Origin: Bryoerythrophyllum caledonicum
Taxonomy: Eukaryota > Streptophyta > Bryopsida > Pottiales > Pottiaceae
DNA: 64,000 bases
Direction of reading: 5' to 3'
Assembly: GCA_963971425.1 (NCBI GenBank)
Contig: OZ020526.1
Span: 5,669,976-5,733,975, forward strand
Shown piece after piece: positions 1 to 10,985 of the stretch (position 1 is its first letter; each line of letters starts with the position of its first letter). The notes under the pieces were generated by a model. That model had not been told where the DNA came from, made no database searches, and saw only the letters and a list, made by a program, of their open reading frames with translations. Position numbers and translations under genes: made by a program.

Positions 1-62
1 TATGTAAGCCACATATTGTACACCTGGGCCTGACTTATATTTTGTTTTGTGGGGCTTTTCAG

Positions 63-3000
63 GTAGGATTTCAAGCCATTGCTGAGGCTTTGGGTTCAGC
101 AGCCGTCAAGGCCGCTGTTGCAATATCTGCTATTGTAGCTGGAGGCCGACTGGTACCTGCAACAACCACTTTCATTCTGACATTTTGCATCTGTAGAATA
201 CATTTAATACATTCTGCTTGGGTCATGATGTAAAATTCTAGTCTCTTGATGAGCCTCACCATTCACTCTATTCTCCCACGATCCTGCCAACTTTTTTCTG
301 GATAGCTCGATATCTTCCACAACCTTTTGTCATTTTTGGGATCTTTCCTGTGCAGCTTTTGCGGCCAGTCTACAAGCGTATGGCCGATAACCACAACGCA
401 GAAATTTTTGCAGCCAACACACTTTTGGTGGTCCTTGGTACGAGTGTGTTGACAGCGCGGGTAAGAATACTCCTTCATGGCTTTACAAGTAGATTGGTCA
501 TTTAAAACCTAGTAAATAAGTTTTCCGTGTTGTAATCGCTAGTGCGAACTGGAAGTTTTTCTCATCAGGATTCGAAAATGAAAACAATCATCTGAGGATG
601 TGATTTCGCTCACTTGGTTTATCATTTTGGAACAGGCTGGGTTGTCTATGGCACTTGGAGCTTTTCTAGCAGGCTTGCTATTAGCCGAAACTGAGTTTGC
701 CCTGCAAGTGGAGTCAGATATTGCGCCTTACCGAGGGTTGTTGCTGGGGCTGTTCTTCATGACGGTAAATTCTTCACTACACGTACTTGTTAGGTAGATA
801 GTAGGGTTATTTGTAAAATAAGGCAAAGATACTGTAAGTTTTGACAGAAGTTCAGGCTTAAATACCTCTAAATTTCTATGATCAGCTCAAAGAGGAAAAA
901 GGCGGCTACAATTCATGGTACAGCATGGCATCTTCTCTTCCTTTTCAAAGGCGGCTAAAACTTGAGTTTTGAGACCACCGAGCTTTTTCCATACTTGATT
1001 AAAGGATTCTGGTCGAAAGACCACCTAACACTTGTAATATTCATTAAGAGTGAGGGAAGAGTAGTATTCTGTAGCAAAGTATTCTAATGAATTTCCTGTT
1101 TTATTTGTGCAGGTTGGCATGTCTATTGATCCTAAACTGTTGGTGGCCAAGTTCCCCACGATTATGGGCGCACTTGCTCTGTTGATCGTGGGCAAAACTT
1201 TGATTGTGACTGGCGTGGGGCGCCTCTTTGGACTCTCAACCATTGCTGCTGTGCGGTCCGGGCTTTTCCTTGCTCCTGGAGGAGAGTTTGCATTTGTCGC
1301 TTTTGGTGAAGCAGTAAATCAGGCAAGTCTCACACCTTTTCAAAATTATGATTTTTAGTAACCAATCTCTGTTTAGAGGTAATGTGTAAAGTAGAGTATT
1401 TTGTGAAGTGAGGCCAAGAAACCAAGAGTCTTGACCTCGTTTCTCATCATTAAAATTAGTCCTGAATAGCTCTCAGTTGATCTATTATCAACTCAAAGTT
1501 CTTATACAGTTCTTCTGGAACCAATGAATGCAGGGAATCATGTCAGCTGAAATGTCATCTTTGCTTTTCTTGGTGACCGGGCTGTCCATGGCCATCACGC
1601 CCTGGCTTGCAGCTGGAGGGCAGCTCATTGCAAGTCGCTTTGATCAACAAGATGTTCGTAGTCTACTACCAGCAGAAAGCGAGGTACACTCCTCAACCTC
1701 CTCCATCCGAATTAACATACAACAGTCTATGGGGCACGATTCTAACGCAATGGTATGGTTGTCGTGCAGACTGACGATCTCCAAAATCACATGATCATCT
1801 GTGGATTCGGACGAGTAGGACAGGTCTGCTTTCTTTGCTTTACTAGCATGTTTCCCCAGCTCTGTTTGCTTGATTGGGGTTGAAGCAACTAATTGATCTG
1901 TCTGTGGTGTACAGATTATTTCTCAATTGTTGTCTGAGAGGTTGATACCACACGTTGCACTGGATGTGCGAAGGTCAGTGCCAATTAGCCATATTACTCT
2001 TTCTGTTTGTGACTTCAAGTGTAGTGGTATATGCAAGAATTTTGGAGCTGTGCCTGCTAAATTATTCCCGGGGAGATTTGTATTTCCTCACAAAAGTGAG
2101 ATGCTTTGAAATTACAGTGAGCGTGTGAGCATGGGACGTGCATTGGATCTTCCCGTCTTTTTTGGCGACGCAGGAAACCGAGAGGTAACCTTCCTTACTG
2201 TCACAAGTCTGAGGGTATGCTTTGGATCTAGGGCTTGGTGATAGAATAGAAGGTGACATAGAAGTTCTATCTACTAGTTCCATGACTCACAGTAAAGAGA
2301 TCTACTCTTTGCAGATTCTTCACAAAGTTGGAGCAGAACGGGCTTCTGCAGCTGTGATAGCATTGGACACACCTGGTGCAAATTACCGGACAGTATGGGC
2401 TTTGAGCAAGTACTATCCTCATGTGAAGACGTTTGTACGCGCTCACGATGTGGACCATGGAATGAGTTTAGAGAAGGCCGGAGCAACGGCGGTATGTTCT
2501 GAATCCTGAAGGTTTCACAATGTTTGGTTTCATTTCATGAACCTTTGCGACTGTATTCTCCCGTTGTTTATTGAATGACCCTTCTTGTGTGCTTTTCTGG
2601 AATTCAGGTCGTGCCCGAGACATTGGAGCCCAGTTTGCAGCTTGCAGCCGCAATTCTTGCTCAGGTACTACAAGCTTCCTCACTCATCTGATGTTTCATA
2701 TTGATGCCTTGAAACGTCTGTTTCCCATTCACTAGTGGTTCGATCTGAGATCTGAGTATGAATCATGGTTCTCCAATGTTTTCAGTATCCATTGCTCACT
2801 TTTTTGTTGCCTTGCTGCAGGCCAAGTTACCGCCATCAGAAATTGCGGCAGCGATTGATGAGTTCCGATCCAACCATCTCTCAGAACTTACAGAGGTACA
2901 AACCTTGATGAGTTATCTCGAAGTATCCCCCCTTTTTCCATCATACACGATTAAAAAATCATCTCTAAATAGCTCTTAAACGGAGAGAAAGGCGGCTAAT

Positions 3001-3371
3001 ATTCTCATGCAAACTCTTGCCTCACTCTCTAACTACTTTGACTTGAGTTTGGAGACCATCAAGCTCTTCTAGAGTGAGGAAAGAGTAGTCTAAAAAGGGC
3101 GTATCTTATCGAAACTGACCTGGGCATGTGCTACTTTTGCTGCAGTTGTCGGAGGCAAGTGGAAGCTCACTCGGATACGGCATCACGCGGACCAAGCCCA
3201 AACCTAAGCTCATATCCCCGGAGCTCCTCGCCAAAGACAACGACGACGGAACCCACTCCTCTCCATCCCAAGGTAACATATTAGCAGTCCCCTAATTCAA
3301 CCATGATAGCACAACGTGCTCCCGAACCCTTTTTTGATTTCATTCTTATAGCCGCAACCTTCACCATCTAG
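63..3371 (+). CDS. KEA1: Chloroplast K+ efflux antiporter, KEA1/KEA2 type (5' end missing)
   Basis: The gene exchanges K+ for H+ across the plastid inner envelope in known plant homologues. Thirteen exons are visible: 63-152, 356-460, 636-764, 1113-1322, 1534-1683, 1770-1823, 1915-1973, 2118-2184, 2315-2491, 2608-2664, 2821-2895, 3146-3272 and 3352-3371. They join in one frame into 439 residues and a TAG. The first exons give CPA2 antiporter helices with [15 protein letters not shown] and [15 protein letters not shown], followed by [15 protein letters not shown]. After the membrane part, [10 protein letters not shown] is the GxGxxG Rossmann motif of the regulatory KTN/RCK domain, and the chain ends in ATFTI. 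The long N-terminal coiled-coil part of KEA1/2 lies left of the window. The intron 1323-1533 uses a GC donor (cag|gcaagt). Very sure of family; KEA1 and KEA2 cannot be separated here. Confidence 0.95.
2950..3110. repeat. Copy of a small intron-borne dispersed repeat
   Basis: Located in the intron before the penultimate KEA exon. It carries the shared words GAAAGGCGGCT, GAGACCATCAAGCTCTTC and GAGTGAGGAAAGAGTAGT. Related copies are at about 870-1090, 15170-15430, 24540-24780, 25970-26200 and 26690-26950, all in introns of unrelated genes, with weaker relatives near 13085-13380 and 20205-20300. It has no ORF. This looks like a SINE- or MITE-like short repeat, but I found no clear ends. Confidence 0.6.
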
Positions 3372-4635
3372 TGTGAGGTTCCATAGAGATGATGATACTC
3401 AGTAGTATGACGGCAACTTCTTCTTCTTTACCTGTTCGAGCTTCTTTACACGATGATGAGGAACAGGACGATTACGTGAGATCTGTTGTCTTTTGGTAGT
3501 GTACATTCTTCATAAGAAACCATGCACATATGTAACGTGTTGGACGGTGGTGCTACTTCTACACATTCAGATGATACTTTCTGGGGTGCACCCACTTCAA
3601 TGTCCTTGTTTTTTTAATATCTGAGTTGGATTTGTCGATCGCTTTTAGCATTTTGTTTGGCTTTAGGTTTCAGGGTTTTGGAGAACAGGACGTTTTTCTT
3701 ACAGTCTGACGTCATTTGGATACACGTAGGAGGTTTTAACAGGAATCATCATTTTTGTAGTCTTCACAGTGATTGATCATTTTTCTTCCCTTTTATGGGC
3801 ATTTGCTTGATCATCATCAGCCTCTTTCAACCTGGTTCTAAGTTTATTTAAAAATCTTCTTCTTTGAAGGTTTATAATCTGAAGGCCACCTTGGTATAAT
3901 ATCATGAGCTGAAAAAAATATGAAAATCTTAGGAAGCTATCTTTCCAGGAAAAAAATGTTTTCAAAAGAAAAACAAAGGATCATGTTTTAGTTTCATCAT
4001 GTTTTAGTTTCATCATGTCTCACATCACGTTCTTGAACCAATAGTAGGGTGACCATTAATCTGTGAGGGAGAGGACCTCTAAAATTTCTTCTGATGCAAA
4101 CTTGGGAAGAGGCTATTGTATTGACTACCAAATGAAAAATGCCATAGATGTGTAACCAATGGCCCTTCAGAACAGAAATTAGTCTCAAAACCTCAATTCA
4201 ATATAGAAATATAATACACCACCCTTGTATCTTTTTCCCAAACGACTCGTTCTCATGATTCTATTCTTCAACCGGGAATTGTCTTTTAGTTAAAGGTTTG
4301 GAGAAGAGAGCATCCACAGCTTGAACTTTCTCTGGAAATCCATGGCAACTCTCGCATGAGACGAGACAGCCGTCGAGTAGACGGCAGCCCTCGGAGCAAG
4401 GCCAGAGCCATTTCTCGCATCCTGCTCTTCTAGATTGGAGAGCGAATGAGCTTCTGGCACGATCCTAACAAGGTTTGTTTCCTCAGCAATTCGAACTAGA
4501 TCGAGTGGCTACTCGTCCTGGATCATTCTGAATGTGCAACGTTCCGTGCAGGTATTGAAGAGCTCATCTGAATCAGGACTAGACGCCGGGAAGCGCTCAT
4601 TCTCGGCGCTGTGAGAGCGGGATTACCACGGCAGC
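3372..4635. other. 3' UTR of KEA and spacer, no gene seen
   Basis: The first few hundred bases are probably the KEA 3' UTR. The rest is AT-rich up to about 4250 and then more balanced, consistent with promoter and leader of the next plus-strand gene. I see no ORF or RNA gene that I can support. Confidence 0.5.
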
Positions 4636-6908
4636 ATGGAAGGTTTGTAGAGTTTCTCAACTTTTAGGGTTTGATGAATTTCCTCCGATTTTGCTAGGGT
4701 TAGTAATGTCTCCGCTTGAGAAGCAAGTGGTTATCTACGTTTAGTTGAGAGCGGGCTGCACAGGATCTCCAGGCAACACGGAAGAGTAGTAACCATGGAA
4801 TTTCCAGGGTTTGATGCTCTAGAGTTTCTGTCCCGATTTGAATCTACTCCAGAGGTAAGAGCTCATCTAAGTTTTAGTTTAACAAAATTGTTTCTCGTCG
4901 GTGCGAGAGCAGAATCTCCAGGCAACACATAGGGTTGTTCATCTGAATCCATAAACTCATCTCTAGGCTTGCATTCTCGGTAAGAAGGATTGTCAAAATC
5001 ACGCAATGGAAGCTAACTTAGCAGCCACGCACTGAATTTCTCGGAATTCCTAATCGTAGCCGCTCTAAAGTTTCCGATCCGATTTGAATCTGATTTGTTC
5101 ACTTCAGAGAGTAAGAACTAATCTAAATTGAGTTAAGAGATTGTTTCTCGTCGCTTTGAGAGAATCTCCAGGCAACACATAGGCATATCAATCTGGTGAA
5201 ACGAAGCGTTCAATCCTTAAACTCATCTCTAGGCTTACATTCTTGGTAAGAAGGGTCGTCAAAATTACACACAATGGAAGCCTAGTAGCCACGCACTGGT
5301 TTTCCTATGCGTAGACGCTTCTGAAGTTTCCAATCCGATCTGAATCTGATTTGTTCACTTCAGAGAGTAAGAACTCATCAGAACGTAGCGAAAGCTTCGA
5401 TTCGCATGGCTGCGGGAAGCTTAGTAGCAATGTGTAAGAGTTCCTAGGGATTGACGCTTTCGAAGTGTGTTTTTCTCTTCCTTCAGATCCCTCGCCACCG
5501 CGAACGCTGGACCCCGAGACCACCGCCGCGTTCCACCGCGACGGCTACACGATAATCCGCAACCTCTTCACGGCCGCGGAGTGCGATCGCTACTCGGCCT
5601 ACTTCACCGCGATGGTGGAGCGCGGCGGCGACGGGTACGCCGAGAATCCTGTGAACCCCGCGGACCCGGACCCGCTCAAGCGCTACCCGCGCCTGCTGCA
5701 GCCGCACAGGACCGACGCCGTCGCGTTCTCCTACATGACAGACGCGCGTCTGCGGTCGCTCCTCACCGCCCTTCTGCACCGCAAGGAGCCGCTCGCGGTC
5801 CAGACCATGGTCTACTTCAAGCCGCCGCAAGCGCGCGGCCAGGCGCTCCATCAAGACAACATGTACTTGCTCGCCCGGCCGGGGACGTGCGTGGCCGCCT
5901 GGTATTGGACATTTCTGTTTTATGTTGTTTTCAACTTCAAGCTTTCTGCTTTAAAAAAAACAAGCCCTGTAATTTAACTGAAATTTAACAAGCCCTATAT
6001 TAAGATCGAAAATGTATTTTTTTATTTTAAAGTTATTTAAAACTAGATTTCTAAGCTTATCTCCTAAAGGACCAAGTGCGCTTGTGGGGTACAATTTTTT
6101 TCACTTTGATGGCAATTATCTTTTGATATGTATAGATAGAATTCAGAAAAAAATTACCGCAATAATCTCATATAAGTTTAGAAGATCCTACAATTACATT
6201 TTTAGAAAATTCTTTTTGGTAGTATTTAATCAATGGAGTAGAGATTGCTTTTAAATGTTTGGGTCCTTTAGGGGTTATTATCTTAATAGGTCATAACAAG
6301 CTGATATAGTAGTAGCTCATTTATTTATCTCATTGTTTTTTGAAGGGTGAGAGAAGAATATGTTTTTTTGCCCTTGGTATTGCAATTGTGGGTCTTTTTA
6401 GTTGGAAGACTTGCACGATGGGCTATTAGCTGAAAGTTGTGTTGTTGTGTTTGGGCTGTAAAGGTTGGCGCTTGACGATTGCGACGAGGAGAACGGGTGC
6501 ATGGTATTCTGCCCCAACACAACCGGGCTCCCGATCTTGTGTCAGGCTGCGACGCCTGGGTTGGAGAGGGAGCACTGGCAGGCGGTGGAGACCCCGCGCC
6601 CGCTTGGGTGTGGGGCACCCTTGCCCGCAGTCATGGAAAAGGGGGACGTGGTGGTGTTTTTGGGGAATGTGATTCATGGAAGCTTTCGGAACCAGAGTGA
6701 GCACCGGTTTCGGCGTAGTTTGATTGCACACTATGTAGAGGGGGAGGCGCGGGCTGTGGCAAAATACTATTTTCCGGTTTATCGGATGAATGGAGATAAG
6801 GTGGAGGGGATTGAAGAGAGTGCGGGAGGGGGGCCGTGTGGAGTTGTGCAAGAGGGCGGTCGGGTGGACATGACGGGGACGTTCAAGGCGTGGGATGTGG
6901 TGCATTAG
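4636..6908 (+). CDS. Phytanoyl-CoA dioxygenase (PhyH) family, Fe(II)/2-oxoglutarate oxygenase
   Basis: Two exons are certain: 5487-5901 and 6464-6908, joined in phase through a Trp codon. They encode the double-stranded beta-helix of a PhyH oxygenase. The metal ligands are H124 and D126 in ALHQDN and H212 in GNVIHGSF, with an Arg-rich 2-oxoglutarate site just after it (HRFRRSLIAHY). The 5487 exon has no ATG between an upstream in-frame stop and the conserved region, so the start must be in an earlier exon. ATG at 4636, with a 7-base coding piece before a GT donor at 4643, restores the phase and would give 288 residues. That start is a guess, and the leader holds other ATGGAAG copies. The first exon is strikingly GC-rich compared with its surroundings. 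Substrate is unknown; plant PAHX acts on phytanoyl-CoA in peroxisomes, but this copy resembles bacterial-type PhyH proteins at least as much and shows no clear targeting signal. Confidence 0.85.
4780..5400. repeat. Degenerate tandem repeats in the PhyH leader region
   Basis: About three diverged units of roughly 220-250 bases. Shared words are TCTCCAGGCAACACATAG, AAACTCATCTCTAGGCTT, GATTTGTTCACTTCAGAGAG and TTGTTTCTCGTCG. The units lie between the proposed first coding piece and the main exon and each carries an ATGGAA word, which makes the start of translation ambiguous. Confidence 0.7.
6061..6278. mobile_element. Short TIR element (CCTAAAGGACC ends) in the PhyH intron
   Basis: Left end CTCCTAAAGGACC and right end GGGTCCTTTAGGGG are inverted copies about 218 bases apart, inside the single certain PhyH intron. 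The interior is AT-rich and has no coding sequence. The same ends bound the elements at 7441-8316 and 56716-57642, so this is a non-autonomous DNA-transposon (MITE-like) family. Target-site duplications were not resolved by eye. Confidence 0.6.
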
Positions 6909-7440
6909 GTAGTTTATCTAAGGTTAATATCTACTTTCTATTGAAGACTTTGTGATATAAACATACTTTGTGAAATATGGTACATTCTATGTTGTAAATT
7001 AGACCCAATATTAGCAATCATGTTACTCCTCACTTTCAAGCATTCAAAAAGAGGGTGAAGTAAAATCCAAGTAATGGTCTCTCTCATTTCATCCAATAGA
7101 AATTGTCTTAACCTTAGGCCTAGGATGACAAGGGTGACCAGGCCTAGGAGAATCTACAAGTGTAATAGATCATATAGAACATCATTGTCACAATGGGTAC
7201 ATTACATTGCAACTCCACTTCAAGGAAATCATTTGCTCGTTTGACTCTAGCACACATTTTCACCGCATTTGTGAGAAGCACACGGATCCTTGGAATTTAA
7301 CTTAGGTTGGGGATCAAATAGAGATAAAATATTGGTCCACCAAATTTGCAAATTTCTCCAAAAGTGACCACCTATGGAACTCTCGTTTTTAATTCCTAAA
7401 GGACCGAGGCATTTTGAAGGAATCTCTACTCAATTGATTT
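6909..7440. other. PhyH 3' UTR and AT-rich spacer
   Basis: No supported gene. A further copy of the CCTAAAGGACC word is at about 7396-7407, just left of the next element. Confidence 0.5.
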
Positions 7441-8316
7441 AACCCCTAAAGGACCATTTATACCTCTCGGGTATAAATCAATTTTGGACAGGTTCCTAAG
7501 AACCTATTTTTGAAGATAACTTCTTGAAATTTTAGTGAGAATAGAAATATAGGTTATCTTTTCTGGTGGTTGTTTTTTTTTTAAACTTATAGAGAAAAAA
7601 TTATGGTGCTTTAAACATAAAAAGCATGTTCATTTTGGCAGCTCGGCAAGGTATTATTGTGATGAATAGTGCTACTGTAGAGTTGATAATTACATTTTTT
7701 TGAGGCGGGTAGTTGTGAAGGAAAGTTCTTAGCAACCTTCATTGTTTTCACTAAGAAATGCATAGAAATTAAGGATATCAATTATTTTTGAAAAATATTT
7801 TTTTCCCGTTGATAGAATAAGTCATGACAATTCCATTCACCATTTGTATTTAGATCCAACAATTATTTCTCTAAATAAAAAATAAATTTGTTTTCCTAAA
7901 TAAAGTGCCACTTTCTACAGGTCCCCTAGTCCTTGGAGGTCCATTTTTCTTATCAAAACACCTCCATTACTTGTGATTTTTGGTGTGCGATGACCTAACG
8001 CAAGGTCAAACATAGATCCATTCAAATTATGCAATGTGTAGTAGAAAAATATGCCATTGCCTTGAGTCAAAGTACGCTCACCTTGTCCGAGCAAAGTGGA
8101 AAATATAATTTTGCACTATTCAAATGCATGTATCTAACAATCCGTGCAGTCAAATTTTATGAAATGTTTTAGGTGTCTTCTTGTAGTAGTTAGCTTGAAG
8201 ATCAAAGGGTTGAAAATAATAAACAAATTGTTTGATTAGTCTAATAATATCTCATGTCAAAATGGTAGTTTTGAGGTGGTTTTGGTGAAGCATAAGGCTC
8301 AGTCCTTTAGGGGTAG
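7441..8316. mobile_element. TIR element of the CCTAAAGGACC family
   Basis: Starts with AACCCCTAAAGGACCA and ends with AGTCCTTTAGGGGT in inverted orientation. It contains the words GGACAGGTTCCTAAGAACC and TAAATCAATTTTGG near the left end. These recur, diverged, at the left end of the 56716-57642 element, which ties the two together. It is AT-rich and non-coding. Confidence 0.55.
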
Positions 8317-8479
8317 AAACTGCAAAGATGAACTTTTTGAGAACGTTACCGTTTAGGTCTTTTTCTAAAATTTTATGAGATGCTGTAGTAAAAATTTGAC
8401 CATATGAATTGAAAGATAATTGCAATCAAAGTGAAAAATTTGTTCTAAAAACGGACACTTGGTCCTTTTATCCTTTGGC

Positions 8480-10040
8480 GTCAATTCATGTTTCTCCAAA
8501 ACCAAGATATGTGCTGATTTTTTGCTTTGAGCTAACTTTGATGGAGATACAATGCCTAATTTTAGTATCCAATATTGCAAAATTGAACTCAAACCATGAC
8601 CTAAACTTTGGAAAAAATTTGCACGACATCCAACGGTTGATGAAAAAGATTATAGTGTTTGAAGTTACCATATATTGATAATGAAAATTGTGCACTTTGG
8701 AGGGTACACTACTTTATCCAGCAATAGATTCTTGCAAGATTTTTTGTACTTTGAATAAAAGAGGTTCACATATGCTCTAGTTTGATAGCTTTGCATTGTC
8801 ATATCATGTGAGGAAAACATTTATACATGATTATTGATGTTTTCTTTTACTTTGGTCTACTTGATTGTGTACAAAAATGTTCCAAACTTATACAAATTAA
8901 AACGGAAGTTTTTGTATGCGATGAGAGAGATCAACAACCACAATACAATGAAGAATCTCTTAAAGACAAAGTTCAATCAAAATTTAATACCAGAATCATT
9001 TTTGCATGTGTATGAAATACAACATAGTATGTGGCATGGTATCACTATATTTTAGTGTATTTGATGTATTTTGTGTTGTATTCCTTGCTTTTCCATGGGT
9101 TCTATAACTCCAAATCATGATTTGATTTTTTTAGAGTGTTCATGTAATGTGTGCACAAATTTGAACTTCATAGTTCACAACCTAATTCCTCATAGATTTC
9201 ATCAAAACTGAGTCCCATTTTGGGTCTCATTGGCACCAAAGGCTCAAGAGTTAAAGGTTCAACCCTAAACCGCCGAGGGAGCCGAATATGGGACTTTGGA
9301 GGTGCTAAAACTCAATTTGCTTGAAATCCATGAGGAATTAGGCTTTGAGGTACAAGGTTTAATTTGCACACATTACATAAACACTCTCCAACACTGAGAT
9401 CATGATTTGGATTTATCGAACTCTTCGAATAGCTAGGAATACAACACAAAATACATTAAATACACTAAGATACAGTGAATACAATGAATACCATGCCACA
9501 TACTATGTTGTATTTCACACATGCACATTGATTTTGGTCTTAAATTTTGATTAAACTTTGTCTTTAAGACATTCTTCATTGTTTTGTGATTGTCGATCTC
9601 TCTCTCCTCACATACATAACTTCCGTTTTGATTTGTACAAGGTTGGAACTTTTTTGTACACAACCAAGTAGAAAAAAATTTAAAAATCACCAATAATTGT
9701 GTATAAATATTTTCTTCACATGTGATATGTCAATGTGAAGCTATCAACCTAATGCACATGTAAACTGCTCTAATTCAAAGTGTAAAACTTCTCGCAAGAA
9801 TCTATTGATGGTTAAAAGTAGTACACCCTCCTAATATCCATAGTTTTCCCTACCAATATACGGTAACTTTAAACTCTATAATCTATACCATCAACGGTTG
9901 GATGTTGTGCATAATTTCCCCAAAGTTCAAATCATGGGTTAAGTTCAATTTTGTAAGGTTAGATATTAATATTAGGCATTGTATTTCCATGAAATCCGGT
10001 TTGCAGCAGAAACCTTGGTTTTTCCAGAAACATAGCTGGG
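8480..10040. repeat. Giant imperfect palindrome, two ~0.78-kb inverted arms
   Basis: The left arm (about 8480-9260) is repeated in reverse complement by the right arm (about 9262-10040), with almost no spacer. Landmarks in order on the left and in reverse on the right: TTTCTCCAAAACCAAG / CTTGGTTTTTCCAGAAA; ACATCCAACGGTTGAT / ATCAACGGTTGGATGT; CAATAGATTCTTGC / GCAAGAATCTATTG; ATACAACATAGTATGTGGC / GCCACATACTATGTTGTAT. Small differences occur throughout. The short ORFs here on both strands are mirror images and not genes. It could be a foldback transposon or a locus producing long hairpin RNA. Confidence 0.85.
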
Positions 10041-10985
10041 CGGTCAAGGATTAACCCTTAAACGTCAGAAGGTGCTACTCATGGCCACAATAATCTACAC
10101 GTATAATGTCGTATTTGAACATGATGAGGTTGAGATATCGAAATAACCTCCAAATGAAAGATGTCAGTTGAAGAATTTTCAATCCAAAGGTGTAAGTCTT
10201 GCTAGACTTTAGTACTTTCTTGGTATCCTACAAAGTAAAAATACCTCCCTATATTTTTAGTTCCCGACTGACGTTTAAGAGTTGAAGATACTTTCATGAA
10301 GAACATTCCCACTCTGAAGAATGTTAAGGACTTAAGAAACGGCACGCAAAACCACCACCAAACCCCAAAACCGTCAGCATGTAACCGTTTTGTGCAGCCC
10401 TTACTTTTTTCTTTTAATGGGACAGCCACAATGGCTACAGAGGCCAGGAAGCTGTAGCACTTCTGGCTTTCTCCTGAAACTATACAATACCTCCATAAAT
10501 ATCCATTTTGGAGAATTCATCTCAATGACCACACAATTGTACATCCTTTCTGGCATTAGTATGAAGTCCCGGCTGCTCATTAGCGGCGAAATGGCGATAT
10601 AGCCACGGCCATCAATGAAGTTTTGGCGACATGAAATCATAAATTTTCCACTTTTTTTGAGAATACCGTACCCCAAGGTCTAGTTCAACAACCTTGTGTC
10701 GAATTAATTATTTTTTCCTCGCACAGTGGTTCGGACTTAATGGGTATCACCTAGATATTACACAAGTATCACATAGATATTATATGAGTATGACCTTGAC
10801 ATTACATGGGTATCACCTTAGACAAAATGTATATATTTCCCAAGAAATTCGAACCAAAAAAATGAGGGCTGGTTTTGTGTCACCGTCACCTTCACAGCTC
10901 ACGTGATTGGATCCAACGTCAAATTCCAATTCTCCATCTGCACGATAAAGAAATGCACACAAACAGCAGAATTTGATCGCCTGAG
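10041..10985. other. Spacer and promoter of the SET-domain gene
   Basis: No supported gene. About 10740-10820 holds a short run of diverged ATTACATGGGTATCACC-like units. The last 100 bases should contain the transcription start of the gene beginning at 10986. Confidence 0.4.

Noticed and set aside
8409-9693. Similar ~70-90 codon ORFs on opposite strands
   Set aside because: They are the two arms of one large palindrome read in mirror image; there are no domains and the frames are not consistently kept.
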